A stretch of 42,238 bases of DNA from Rubrivivax sp. (GCA_004210455.1 SEFA01000056.1:1-42238), one strand, 5' to 3'; positions 23,827 through 32,673 are shown, counted from the first letter of the stretch. Notes: generated by a model from the letters alone, not told the origin. Made by a program: numbers and translations.

Positions 23827-25167
23827 ATGTCCATCCCCCATCGCATCTTGGTTTGGCTGACCGCGCTCGCCGTGGCGACCGGTTCGCCCGTGCACAAGGC
23901 CGACGCCGCCGACGTCGCCCAAGCGCACGGCGAAGGCACGGCCGCCGGCCAAGCGGCCAACCCGCTCGTGCGCGGCAGGATCAACACGCCAAACGCCTCT
24001 GCACTTGTCCCGGGCTACACCACGGCACCGCCCGAACGCCGCTACTACGGCCAACCCAGCCTCTCGGGCGCGGCGGACGCGCAGTTCACCGCATGCCGGT
24101 CGCTTCCCCGCGATCCGGTCTGCCAGGCGCTTCTCGGGGCGCAGGCATCCGCCAACACGCCGCGCGAACCTGTCTCGGTAAATGACCCCGCGGTGCTCGA
24201 TGCGCGACGTGTCATCGGCGATCCGTCCTCGCAGCTCGGAGACATCGCAAGCTACTACAGCGGCTGCGCGGCCGGCAGCTGTCCTGCCAACGTGTTCTGC
24301 CTGGACGGCAACTGCTTTGACACCAACCACGCCGGGGACGCGGACTTCGCCCGCGCCATGTCGCTCATGGAAGCCGCGCGCGAGGCGGGCGTCTACCTGG
24401 ACGCGGCGACGCTGCAGGTGTTCCAAGGCGAGGCGAGTCGATGCCGCGACCGGCTGCTCAAGAATTGCTGCCATGAGGACTCCGCCGGTGCGGGCATGAG
24501 CAATCAGAGCATGTTCGGTGTCGGCTCTCGTCTCGTGTACGACGTGCTGATGAACGCCAACAACCGGCAGTTCCTTTACCAGGGCATGCAGGCGCTGCTG
24601 ATGGGCGGCGGATTCTCCGGCACGTTCACGACCTATGGCGTCACCGTCGCCGTCAACGGCGCGGCGCTCCCCGCCGGCTCGGCCGTGCTGTATTCGGGAC
24701 AGAGTGTCGTGGTCGCCTTCGATCCTTGGAGTCTGGCGATCGCGGTCGTGATCTACATCGTCATGTCGATGATGTCGTGCGACGAGGAAGAGGGAAAGCT
24801 TGCGATGAAGGAAGGCGCCCGGCTCTGCCACGCCGTCGGTACGTACTGCTCCTCCTGCATCCGGGTGCTCGGACACTGCGTTTCCTGCACCACCCACACG
24901 ACGAAGAAGTGCTGCTTCAATTCGTCGCTCGCGCGACTCATCAACGAGCAGGGGCGCGCCCAGCTGCGAAAGGGCTGGGGTTCCGCCCAGAAGCCTGACT
25001 GTTCGGGGTTCTCGGTCGCGCAACTCCAGCGGATGGACTTCTCGAAGATCGATCTCACCGAGTTCTACGCGTCCATCGTGCCGCGCCTGCCCGATGCCGC
25101 TGCGATCCAGACCCGCAACGCCACGCAGGCGCCGCGCTGCTATTTTGGCGAAGGCAAATGCGAATGA
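23827..25167 (+). CDS. traN: mating-pair stabilisation protein TraN
   Basis: A 446-residue exported, cysteine-rich protein (F TraN 602), expected in the outer membrane where TraN contacts the recipient. Signal peptide ends near ADA-ADV. The TraN landmarks are GCAAGSCPANVFCLDGNCFDT, a helix with SRCRDRLLKNCC, a hydrophobic segment at about 300-317 (AIAVVIYIVMSMMSCDEEE), the Cys block YCSSCIRVLGHCVSC and CCFNSSLARLINEQGRAQL, ending DCSGFSVAQLQRMDFSKIDL. The shorter length suggests a reduced receptor-binding part. No strong ribosome site is seen before the ATG; the stop overlaps the next gene. Confidence 0.92.
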   Translation: MSIPHRILVWLTALAVATGSPVHKADAADVAQAHGEGTAAGQAANPLVRGRINTPNASALVPGYTTAPPERRYYGQPSLSGAADAQFTACRSLPRDPVCQALLGAQASANTPREPVSVNDPAVLDARRVIGDPSSQLGDIASYYSGCAAGSCPANVFCLDGNCFDTNHAGDADFARAMSLMEAAREAGVYLDAATLQVFQGEASRCRDRLLKNCCHEDSAGAGMSNQSMFGVGSRLVYDVLMNANNRQFLYQGMQALLMGGGFSGTFTTYGVTVAVNGAALPAGSAVLYSGQSVVVAFDPWSLAIAVVIYIVMSMMSCDEEEGKLAMKEGARLCHAVGTYCSSCIRVLGHCVSCTTHTTKKCCFNSSLARLINEQGRAQLRKGWGSAQKPDCSGFSVAQLQRMDFSKIDLTEFYASIVPRLPDAAAIQTRNATQAPRCYFGEGKCE

Positions 25168-25703
25168 CCCGCCCTGCAGCGCTGCACATCCGGAGCACCT
25201 CCTCGGCGCTCCCGAGCCCGGCCATAACGCGCCGTCCGTGGGCACGGGGGGCCTCCATCGCAACGGACGCTACAGCCGCCGCGGACTTCGCTGACTCGAG
25301 ACCCTGCAGCCCTGCGCTGCGCGTGCGGCGCTTACTGCGCATGTTGTTCGTGGCCGCCGCGCTCTGCAGCGCCACTTGCCAAGCGGAAGACTTGGCGCGA
25401 ACACCCGTGAACGATGCCCGACCGCTCCTGATCGCAGCGCTCGCCGCTGAGGATGGACACGCGCACGGCGTGTTGAAGAACGACGTGGCCGACGCGATCA
25501 CGCGACGTTTCGAAGCCACCAGTCCCATCTACATCGATGTGACGACCCAGCGCCGTTATCAGCAAGCCGGTTGCGCACGGCTGAGCGTCGTGTTCTGGCA
25601 GGACGGCGTGAAACTCCCCGGTCAAGCGGCCGCCCGACGCCAGACCATCGAGTTCGCCTTGAACTACTGCCTCGACGGTTTGCCGCCCAAGGCACTGCGC
25701 TAG
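25164..25703 (+). CDS. unknown exported protein of the tra cluster
   Basis: A 179-residue protein not recognised. A polar leader of about 55 residues precedes a signal-like hydrophobic segment (LLRMLFVAAALCSATCQAED), leaving a mature domain of about 105 residues with two cysteines (QQAGCARL and LNYCLDG) and the strongly patterned ending IEFALNYCLDGLPPKALR. Start 25164 is chosen for the ATGA overlap with traN; an ATG six bases earlier is possible. The gap to the traF start is 8 bases. Location between traN and traF suggests a periplasmic accessory role. Confidence 0.7.
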   Translation: MTRPAALHIRSTSSALPSPAITRRPWARGASIATDATAAADFADSRPCSPALRVRRLLRMLFVAAALCSATCQAEDLARTPVNDARPLLIAALAAEDGHAHGVLKNDVADAITRRFEATSPIYIDVTTQRRYQQAGCARLSVVFWQDGVKLPGQAAARRQTIEFALNYCLDGLPPKALR

Positions 25704-25711
25704 GAATTCGC

Positions 25712-26740
25712 ATGCGCCGCGCTGCCCTCACCTGCATGGTCCTGGTCGCGCTGCTGTCCTCGCAGTTGTGGCACTCGTCGCAGTCCCCGCACTCCTCTCA
25801 CTCCTCGCACTCCTCGCAGTCGTTTCAGCCGTTCATCGCGGCGTCACTCGCGCAGACGCCTGCGCCGCCCGACGCGGCACGCGCAACATCGCGCGCGGAA
25901 GAAAGCGTTGCCGCGCCTCGGCCCGCCCGCGTCGTTGGCCCGCCGGCCACGGCGTACTGGGATGACACCTGGCGGGGCTGGCATTTCTATGAGGAGCCGG
26001 AGCCCGAACTGTCGGCTGAGGACCTCGCCCGAAGGCGCAGGGCGCGTTCCGCAGCCGCGCCTCGCCCTCCCGCGTCCTCAGCCTCTGCGCCTGAGAACGT
26101 CCGCGCGCCCGAACTGGTGGAGTTCGAGCAGCTGCAAAAGACGCTGGAAGAGTTCCGCAACATCGCCATCATGCGTCCGACCGAGGCCAATGTGCGCCGC
26201 TACATGGCGTTCGAGGCCAGTGTCGTGGCCCGCGCGTCCTACTTCGCGGACGTGGCGCAGCGCGTAGCTTGGTCCACACCGGAGCTCGACCCCTCAGTCC
26301 ATGGCAGACCGTTGAACGCCAAGGCGCTGGAGGTGTTTGAGCAGCGTCAGCGCGATGAGCGCTCAAGCACAGCCGCCGCGCTGGGGCGCGACCACGTGCT
26401 GTTCTTCTTCTTCCGATCGGACTGCCCGTATTGCCACGCCTTCGCGCCGACATTGCGAGCGTTCGAGGAACGCCACGGACTGCAGGTCGTACCGGTCAGC
26501 CTCGACGGAGGGCCGCTCCCGTCGTTCCCCAGCGTTCGAAAGGACAACGGCATTGCCAGCGCCCTGAACGTGACCCGGGTGCCTGCCGTGTTCCTCGCCC
26601 AGCCCTTCAGCGGCACGATCACGCCGATCGGTTTTGGCGTGCTCTCCGAATCGCAACTGCTCGAGCGCATCGCCACCGTGTCGACACCCGAGTCGCATGC
26701 GATGTTGCCGGGCGCGACGCGGCGCCTGGCGCTGCCCTAG
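25712..26740 (+). CDS. traF: type-F pilus assembly protein TraF, thioredoxin-like
   Basis: A 342-residue exported protein (F TraF 247) of the pilus assembly set. The signal segment is followed by a His/Ser/Gln tripeptide array, then the TraF motif YWDDTWRGWHFYEEPEP, a helical middle with FRNIAIMRPTEANVRRYM, and a thioredoxin fold with Cys238-Pro-Tyr-Cys241 and the cis-Pro in LNVTRVPAVFLAQP. F TraF lacks the CxxC, so this copy may be redox-active with DsbC. AGGAA lies 6 bases before the ATG; the traH start follows 9 bases after the stop. Confidence 0.92.
   Translation: MRRAALTCMVLVALLSSQLWHSSQSPHSSHSSHSSQSFQPFIAASLAQTPAPPDAARATSRAEESVAAPRPARVVGPPATAYWDDTWRGWHFYEEPEPELSAEDLARRRRARSAAAPRPPASSASAPENVRAPELVEFEQLQKTLEEFRNIAIMRPTEANVRRYMAFEASVVARASYFADVAQRVAWSTPELDPSVHGRPLNAKALEVFEQRQRDERSSTAAALGRDHVLFFFFRSDCPYCHAFAPTLRAFEERHGLQVVPVSLDGGPLPSFPSVRKDNGIASALNVTRVPAVFLAQPFSGTITPIGFGVLSESQLLERIATVSTPESHAMLPGATRRLALP
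25754..25834 (+). repeat. 9-bp tandem array in traF, 9 units
   Basis: CTGTCCTCG, CAGTTGTGG, CACTCGTCG, CAGTCCCCG, CACTCCTCT, CACTCCTCG (twice), CAGTCGTTT, CAGCCGTTC, encoding LSS-QLW-HSS-QSP-HSS-HSS-HSS-QSF-QPF within and after the signal region. Confidence 0.9.
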
Positions 26741-26749
26741 GAGAACCCT

Positions 26750-28288
26750 GTGAGATTGCCGACAAACAAGCGTCCTGTGCACGGCAGCGGTCGCGAGACG
26801 GGCCACTCACTTCAGCGCCGTCCAGTTCCGCTCCGCGCGGTGCACCGGCGCCCCGTCGCTCGGCGTTGGCTCGTCGTGCCTTCGCTCCTGTGTCTCGCAA
26901 GCCTGCTCATCGGCATGCCCAGCCGGGCTGGGGACCTCAACGCGGAGGTCAACACCATGTTCAACCAGCTCGGCGTCATCGGCAACTACACCGCCCCCGG
27001 CGCGTTTCGAGGGCAGGCCTACAACACCTACACCGGGGGCAGCCTAGTGATGCGGTCTCCCAACAAGGTGTATCAGCTCGCGGCCATCCAGTTCCCCAGC
27101 GCCAAGGCCGGTTGTGGGGGGATCGACATCTTCGGCGGCTCGTTCTCCCACATCTCCGCCGAGGAGTTCAAGAACATGCTGCGCAACATCACGGCGGCGC
27201 TGCCGGGCATCGCCTTCCAACTCGCGCTCGAGTCAGTTTCTCCGCTGCTGGGCGGACTGACGAAGTGGGCCAAGGGCCTGGAGACCTGGATCAACAACGC
27301 GCGCATCAACTCCTGCGAAACCGCCAAGGCCATCGTCAGCACGGCGGCGGAGGCCGCCGGCTACAGCTCACAGGAGAGCTGCGCTGATCTGGCCATCGAG
27401 CTGGGCATGGAAAGCGACCGGGACGCGGCCCGGCGCAGATGCAAGTCCGACCGGCCAGGCGTTCTCGGCGCGGCCCGCGGCTCCCCTGATGCAGGCCTGA
27501 GGAACCGTGCTCCCTTCGTCGGCAACCTGACCTGGAGGGCGCTGCAGCACGCCGGCGCATTCCTGGACGACCAGGAACGCGAACTCATCATGAGCATGGT
27601 CGGGACCGTCATCTACTACCCGGAGGAATCAGGGCGAGATCCTGATCCCATCCCGCCGACACTGACCTCGATCAGTCAGCTGCTGTACGGTCAGGCCGCT
27701 GGGTCAGGTAGCGAAGTGATCCAGCACCTGCTGCGATGCAACGACTACGTGAGCTGCGACGCGGTCTCCGTCAACACCGCCTATGCCCACGTGCCCTTCA
27801 CCGCGCGTGTGGAGAGCCTGATGCGCTCGATCGCCGACAAGATCGCCACGCGCGCGCCCATCCCGAACAACTCACCCGAAGTCGGCTTCGTGAACCAGAC
27901 GACGGAACCTGTCTACAAGATGCTGTCGATCGGCGCCAGCATTCCCGGCTCCGGCTTGGCCGAGAGCCTCATCCATCAGTACCGCGACGTCATCGCCGTG
28001 GACTACGCCTACGTGTTCCTCGAACGCAACCTGCGGCTCGGCCTGGCCGCCCTCGACAAGGATTACACGTTGCAGCAGCCCCAGCGCGAGCAGGCCACGC
28101 GCGTGCGCCAACGGGCGCAGGCCATGCTGCAGCAACTCTCGCAGGAAAAGGGACTGCTCTACCAGAAGGTGGGGTCGTTCAGAGCAGTGTCCAGCCATAT
28201 GGAGCAGCTCGAACGCCAGCTGCGTTCGAGCATGCCGCAGAGCGTGGCGGACATGCTGGGTCAGCAAGCCGCGTCCCTCTCTCGCTGA
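26750..28288 (+). CDS. traH: conjugal transfer pilus assembly protein TraH
   Basis: A 512-residue exported protein (F TraH 458). After a basic leader and signal (ending PSRAG-D) the TraH family features appear in order: FNQLGVIGNYTAPGAFRGQA, GGCGGIDIFGGSFSHISAEE-type block, FQLALESVSPLLGGLTKWAK, NINSCET-like Cys, and a C-terminal coiled coil (LEQLERQLRSSMPQSVADM). It acts with TraF, TraW, TraU and TrbC in pilus extension. The GTG start at 26750 has AGGAGAA upstream. Confidence 0.93.
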   Translation: MRLPTNKRPVHGSGRETGHSLQRRPVPLRAVHRRPVARRWLVVPSLLCLASLLIGMPSRAGDLNAEVNTMFNQLGVIGNYTAPGAFRGQAYNTYTGGSLVMRSPNKVYQLAAIQFPSAKAGCGGIDIFGGSFSHISAEEFKNMLRNITAALPGIAFQLALESVSPLLGGLTKWAKGLETWINNARINSCETAKAIVSTAAEAAGYSSQESCADLAIELGMESDRDAARRRCKSDRPGVLGAARGSPDAGLRNRAPFVGNLTWRALQHAGAFLDDQERELIMSMVGTVIYYPEESGRDPDPIPPTLTSISQLLYGQAAGSGSEVIQHLLRCNDYVSCDAVSVNTAYAHVPFTARVESLMRSIADKIATRAPIPNNSPEVGFVNQTTEPVYKMLSIGASIPGSGLAESLIHQYRDVIAVDYAYVFLERNLRLGLAALDKDYTLQQPQREQATRVRQRAQAMLQQLSQEKGLLYQKVGSFRAVSSHMEQLERQLRSSMPQSVADMLGQQAASLSR

Positions 28289-28411
28289 CACACGAGCCAC
28301 ATCCTGCGGCGGGCGAGACAAGTTCGGCGGGCGACCACTGCTCGAACTGTGACCACCGCGGCAACTGCGAGGGGCCGGATACCGCAAGTACGGACTCTCC
28401 GGGAGAACTTC

Positions 28412-31357
28412 ATGTGGGAGATCTACGCCTACCAGAACGCCGACAGCCTGTTCGGCATCTTCAACGCCTCGGCGGCCATCCACGCCTCGGGCGAGTACGC
28501 CAGCGCCGCCGCAGCCGTTGCCTTCTGCGGCTTTGTTGCCGCATTACTCTCCTACGCGTTTGCGCCCGAAAAGCTTCAAGGGTGGCGATGGCTGGCGTCC
28601 GTCACCCTTGTCTTTGGCCTCCTGATCGTTCCCAAGGTGAGCGTGGGCATCCTCGACAAGACCGGCGGCGCGCCAGTGAAGGTGGTGGACAACGTGCCCT
28701 TCGGCGTGGCGCTCCTCGGCAGCATCACCAGCACCATCGGACACACGCTGACCGGCCTGTTCGAGACGGCGTTCCAGTACCTGCCGGGCGGCGCCGCACA
28801 GCCAGGCGAGCTCAGCTACGAGCAGCACGGACTGATGTTCGGAAACCGGCTCGTGCGTGAGACCGCCGACGTCGTGTTTCAGGACCCCGCCTTTCGCGTC
28901 GACCTGATCAACTTCATCCACAACTGCACCACCTACGATCTCATTGACGGCACGCTGGATCCTGCGACTTTCTCGGCGTCGAGCGATGTCTGGCCGCTGA
29001 TGGCCAGCCCCAATCCCGCGCGCTTCACCACGGTCACGACGTCGGCGCAAAACCCCGGGGGAAACAGCGGCGGAAACAGCGGCGGAAACGGCGGCAAAAA
29101 TGGCGGCGAAGACGGCAGCGTCCTCATCGGAGCCGCGGTCGGAGTGGGGAGTGCCGTGGGCATCGACACCTGCCCCGACGTCTACCAGAACCTTCAGGCG
29201 CGACTGCCAGCGCAGCTCGTGCGCATCCAGGGCCGCCTGGCGTTCCAGCTCAATCCGACGCTTCCCCGCGCCGCCGCCGCCAGCGTCATCGCCAGCCAGA
29301 TCCAGCAGGCCTACCTCAGGAACAGCATTGCGGACGCCTCCGCCGGCGCCGCGGACATCGTTCGCCAGAACGCGATGCTCAATGTCATCCAGGACGCCGG
29401 AAAGATGGTGGGGCAGAAGGTCAACGATCCCGCCGCGATGGTTCTTGCGGTCGGCCGGGCGCAGGCCGTGGCTCAGCAGAACGCGTCCTGGCTCAACTAC
29501 GGCAAGGTGGCCGAACAGGCCCTGCCCGTGTTTCGCAACGTCGTCGAAGCGATGGCCTACGCGATATTCCCGCTCTTCGTACTGCTGCTCCTGATGACCA
29601 GCGGTCGAGAGACGATGCTGGCGTTCAAGGGTTATGCAGGACTCCTGATCTGGATCCAGCTGTGGCCCCCGCTGTACGCCATCCTGAACTACATGGCCTC
29701 GACCTACGCCGCCTACGACCTCGCCGCGGCATCAGACCTGGGCACCGGCGCCAAGGCCCTGTCGCTGCAGACCGCCTCCAGCATTTACGCCCGAGCGATC
29801 TCCGGCGAGGCCGTGGTGGGTTACCTCTCGCTCAGCATCCCGTTCATCGCCTGGGCTTCGCTCAAGCGCATGGAGACCGTGGGGACCGCCCTGGTGGGTG
29901 GACTCTCCGGCCTGCAGGCCGCGCTGACCGGGTCGACCGCTTCCGCAGCGCTGGGCAACACGTCGATGGGCAACGTAGCCATGGACCAGATGCAGCTCTC
30001 ACCCAACCGGTCCTCGGCGTTCATGGGCCGCTGGCAGGACGATCTCAGCGGCGACTCCTTCACCGCCGGCGTGCTCGGCGGACGTACGGCCGTGAGCCTG
30101 CTGCGCAATCAGGGGTACGCCTCGCGCGTCGTGTCCATGCGAGTCTCCGAACAGGATGTCCGCGATGCAAACCGACAAGTGGCGGCCGCGCGAAGCGAAT
30201 CGGTCGCCGCGCACAGCGAGCGTTCGAGCGTCCTTGCCGAATCCTTCACCAAGGGCGTGAGCACGCTGCGCGCAAGCCGCAGCGCCCATGGCACCACCAG
30301 TAGCGAATTCGAGCAGTTCGGTGAGAACCTCAACCGGCTTGACCAGATCAGCAAAAGCGTCTCGGAGGCGACCGGATTCACGCAGGCCCAGGCCGCCCGC
30401 ATCGCCCTCGGCGCAGCGGCGCGCCTGGGCGTGAGCAGCCCTGTGGCCGGACTTCAAGGGCACGTCTCAGCGGACAAGAGCTACGTCTCCAACCTGTCCA
30501 AGGCGGAACAGCAGGTCGTCGCCGCGATGACTCAGGATCAGCTGTCCGAATTCAAGCAGTTCGGCGATCGGATCTCGCGGGACCGGTCCTATGCAAGCCT
30601 CGTGTCCTCCGATGCAAAGGAGGCACAGGACCTTTCCGCCCGCCTGTCGTCCTCCGCCGCGCGCTCGGAGCGCGCCGACGCGAGCCTCGTGCACAGCACC
30701 GCCGTGTCGGAGCGCATGACCAGCGCCTATGAACGCGGCGAAACGCTGTCCATCGACATCGCCCAGGATCCGCACAATCTGGCGATGTTCACCCGGTTCG
30801 CGCAGCGGTACGGAGGCAGCAGCGCTTCGGCTCAGGTGATGATGGAAGCAGAGCTGGCCAGACAGTCGTTGCGCCCCAACCGCGTGTTCGCAGAGGCACC
30901 AAGTGTTCAGAGCGGCGCGAGCGGCCCGAGCGGCCAGGGTGGCCAGAACAGTTCAAACGCCGCGGAAGTCTCGGCGCTTCCCTCGGGCGCCGAGGCTGTG
31001 GACCGGGCGTACGACGCCAACCGCAAGGCTCCGCCATTGCAGACCGATCTCAGCGCCGCGCATGGGCGGCACAAGGATGCCGTCCTGCATTCCATCGCTC
31101 AGCGACAGACGGCGCCGCCACCGGTCGGCGCTGCGCAGCAGCGCGAGGATTTCAAGCGCGAGGGAGGAAGGGTGCGCACCGATGTCGCGGAGCTGGCTCG
31201 GCGAGTCGGCGTCGACGCCGTCGCTGAGTCGTCCACCGACGGCACGTTGAGGTCACCCCACTCCTTGCTGGGCAAATCGGCGAAACAAGTCGGTGCGGAC
31301 GTCGAGCCGGTCATTGACAAAGCAGCGGGTGTCGTCCGGCGGCTGATGGACGACTGA
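28412..31357 (+). CDS. traG: conjugal transfer mating-pair stabilisation protein TraG
   Basis: A 981-residue inner membrane protein (F TraG 938), needed for pilus assembly through its N-terminal part and for mating-pair stabilisation through its periplasmic C-terminal part. It opens MWEIYAYQNADSLFGIFNA with helices near 30-50 and 62-80, the TraG middle NFIHNCTTYDLIDGTL, more helices near 375-500, then a long Ser/Ala/Gln coiled region. A Gly/Asn repeat (29060-29119) interrupts the periplasmic loop and an SGx triplet run is near 30907-30951. GGGAG precedes the start. It ends the cluster. Confidence 0.93.
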   Translation: MWEIYAYQNADSLFGIFNASAAIHASGEYASAAAAVAFCGFVAALLSYAFAPEKLQGWRWLASVTLVFGLLIVPKVSVGILDKTGGAPVKVVDNVPFGVALLGSITSTIGHTLTGLFETAFQYLPGGAAQPGELSYEQHGLMFGNRLVRETADVVFQDPAFRVDLINFIHNCTTYDLIDGTLDPATFSASSDVWPLMASPNPARFTTVTTSAQNPGGNSGGNSGGNGGKNGGEDGSVLIGAAVGVGSAVGIDTCPDVYQNLQARLPAQLVRIQGRLAFQLNPTLPRAAAASVIASQIQQAYLRNSIADASAGAADIVRQNAMLNVIQDAGKMVGQKVNDPAAMVLAVGRAQAVAQQNASWLNYGKVAEQALPVFRNVVEAMAYAIFPLFVLLLLMTSGRETMLAFKGYAGLLIWIQLWPPLYAILNYMASTYAAYDLAAASDLGTGAKALSLQTASSIYARAISGEAVVGYLSLSIPFIAWASLKRMETVGTALVGGLSGLQAALTGSTASAALGNTSMGNVAMDQMQLSPNRSSAFMGRWQDDLSGDSFTAGVLGGRTAVSLLRNQGYASRVVSMRVSEQDVRDANRQVAAARSESVAAHSERSSVLAESFTKGVSTLRASRSAHGTTSSEFEQFGENLNRLDQISKSVSEATGFTQAQAARIALGAAARLGVSSPVAGLQGHVSADKSYVSNLSKAEQQVVAAMTQDQLSEFKQFGDRISRDRSYASLVSSDAKEAQDLSARLSSSAARSERADASLVHSTAVSERMTSAYERGETLSIDIAQDPHNLAMFTRFAQRYGGSSASAQVMMEAELARQSLRPNRVFAEAPSVQSGASGPSGQGGQNSSNAAEVSALPSGAEAVDRAYDANRKAPPLQTDLSAAHGRHKDAVLHSIAQRQTAPPPVGAAQQREDFKREGGRVRTDVAELARRVGVDAVAESSTDGTLRSPHSLLGKSAKQVGADVEPVIDKAAGVVRRLMDD
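29060..29119 (+). repeat. 12-bp tandem array in traG, 5 units
   Basis: GGAAACAGCGGC (two exact copies), GGAAACGGCGGC, AAAAATGGCGGC, GAAGACGGCAGC, encoding GNSG-GNSG-GNGG-KNGG-EDGS. Exact copies imply a recent duplication. Confidence 0.92.
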
Positions 31358-31680
31358 GCATCAGTTCAATCCTCCGGCTGGGCGTCGTGCGTCGCATACG
31401 AACGCACTCCATCAAGCCGGCGGGCCAACCGGTTGGCAGCGCGGCAGCGCCGCAAGTCGGCGGTCGGCGGTCGGCGATCGGCGGGTCGGCAGGTCCAGAA
31501 GAAATTTCTACAGCCTGCGCAACCCGTACTGCATTGCGCTCGGAACCACCGGAGAAAGGTTCGGCAGAGCGGCGTCAAAGTTCTCCACGCGTGCCCCGCG
31601 CCTTGTAGGCCCCAGGGATCGGTCCAGATAGGCGCGGGGTACCACGTCTCATCAAGGTACGGCGCTTGCAAGGCAGCAGG
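31358..31680. other. gene-free stretch after traG
   Basis: About 320 bases. It contains a short 7-bp array (GTCGGCG repeated about four times with variation, near 31459-31490) and no supported gene. I see no convincing terminator for the traG transcript. Confidence 0.4.
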
Positions 31681-31696
31681 TGTTGGCATGTGCCAA
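31681..31696 (+). promoter_or_regulatory. palindromic element TGTTGGCATGTGCCAA, copy 2
   Basis: Base-for-base identical to the element at 2221, including the TTGGCA-TG-TGCCAA inverted repeat, and 39 bases before the ATG of a similar Q-rich protein. Sequence on either side differs from copy 1, so the element itself appears to be what is conserved. Confidence 0.6.
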
Positions 31697-31719
31697 TGCA
31701 GTCCGCCACGAGGCAAACC

Positions 31720-31938
31720 ATGACCCAGCAGTCCAGCCAAGGTCAGAGCCAACAAATCAAGACACAGCGAGACCACCAAGGTCTTCGCAATCGGCCGTTG
31801 CGGCTATCAAACCCACAGGACCTGCAGGAGTTGCAGGACCAGCAGGCTCTGCAAGCCCAGCAGCGTCAGGAGTTCCAAGGTCGGGACCTGCAGCGTCTGC
31901 ACGAGCAGCAGCGCGAGGGCGGCAGCCAGCGGCATTGA
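31720..31938 (+). CDS. Gln-rich small hydrophilic protein
   Basis: A 72-residue protein starting MTQQSSQGQSQQIKTQRD with a Gln/Leu/Asp middle (LQELQDQQALQAQQRQEFQG), about a third Gln and predicted soluble or coiled. It resembles the N-terminus of the protein at 2258 and shares its upstream palindrome. The ATG at 31720 is chosen by that similarity; an upstream in-frame ATG would start before the palindrome. Function unknown. Confidence 0.55.
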   Translation: MTQQSSQGQSQQIKTQRDHQGLRNRPLRLSNPQDLQELQDQQALQAQQRQEFQGRDLQRLHEQQREGGSQRH

Positions 31939-32129
31939 ACCGGTTCAGCCTGGATTGCGGCCTAGCACTTCCTGACCGCAAGCTCTATCGAATGGGGTTC
32001 GGTCGCCAACCCCGATGCCATCCGCGGCATGGCCGGGCCTCGACCCTGCGCTGCCGTCCTAGATCTGGAATCTCGGTTGCCTAGAGGACGTCGAGCCGTC
32101 ATGTCCGACGGACAAACCTTGGAGCACTC

Positions 32130-32615
32130 ATGAAAATTCATCACCTCGTCATCGCTGGCGGCGTTGCCTACCTGACTGCCCGCTTCATGCGGCCCCAATC
32201 CTCGTCCGCCGTGGTTGATCGAGCGGCTTCGCCGAGTGCAGGGAGCACGGATAGAGAGTCGAACGGAACGCTCGGTGACGCTGCAAGACGGACCTCTGGT
32301 CAAGACGCCGGTCAGGGCATCAACCAGTCCAACAGTCAGTCCACCGAGCAGCTCCGCGATCGGCCCATCAATCACGCCACCAATCACGCCACCAGTCAGA
32401 CCACCAATCAACCCCGTCGCGACGCCCAGCCCGTAGCCACTGCGCGCGCAGGTCAAGACCAGTCAGGCGACCGCGCCTCCTCCACGCCGGTCACCGCGCA
32501 GGCGGCAAACGCTTCGAGGGGGTTGGAGCGTCCCGCACTCGGCCTCCCACCTGGTCAGCCGCTTGAAGGCAACCCGTCGAAGGCCGGCGTTGCAGGTCTC
32601 TCTAGCGGCGCCTGA
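32130..32615 (+). CDS. repeat-rich protein with short N-terminal hydrophobic segment
   Basis: A 161-residue protein with a weak hydrophobic N-terminus (HHLVIAGGVAYLTARFM) that could anchor it, then a disordered Ser/Thr/Gln/Asn body built largely from 11 tetrapeptides (32298-32429), and a Pro/Gly tail. TTGGAG precedes the ATG and an intrinsic-type hairpin follows at 32648. No family recognised; the clean start signal and terminator are the main support. Confidence 0.55.
   Translation: MKIHHLVIAGGVAYLTARFMRPQSSSAVVDRAASPSAGSTDRESNGTLGDAARRTSGQDAGQGINQSNSQSTEQLRDRPINHATNHATSQTTNQPRRDAQPVATARAGQDQSGDRASSTPVTAQAANASRGLERPALGLPPGQPLEGNPSKAGVAGLSSGA
32298..32429 (+). repeat. 12-bp tandem array, 11 units
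   Basis: GGTCAAGACGCC, GGTCAGGGCATC, AACCAGTCCAAC, AGTCAGTCCACC and so on, with two exact adjacent copies of AATCACGCCACC at 32370-32393. Encodes GQDA, GQGI, NQSN, SQST, EQLR, DRPI, NHAT, NHAT, SQTT, NQPR, RDAQ. Confidence 0.88.
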
Positions 32616-32647
32616 TCGCACCGCGGCACCTCGACTGTCGTTTTCAT

Positions 32648-32673
32648 CGGGCGTCTGAAACGGACGCCCGTTT
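32648..32673 (+). terminator. candidate intrinsic terminator
   Basis: Perfect 8-bp stem CGGGCGTC/GACGCCCG, 7-base loop, followed by TTT, 33 bases after the stop of the repeat-rich protein gene. Confidence 0.6.

Noticed and set aside
8322-32429. CRISPR arrays
   Set aside because: Repeats are 7-18 bp, adjacent and degenerate, with no spacers and no cas genes.
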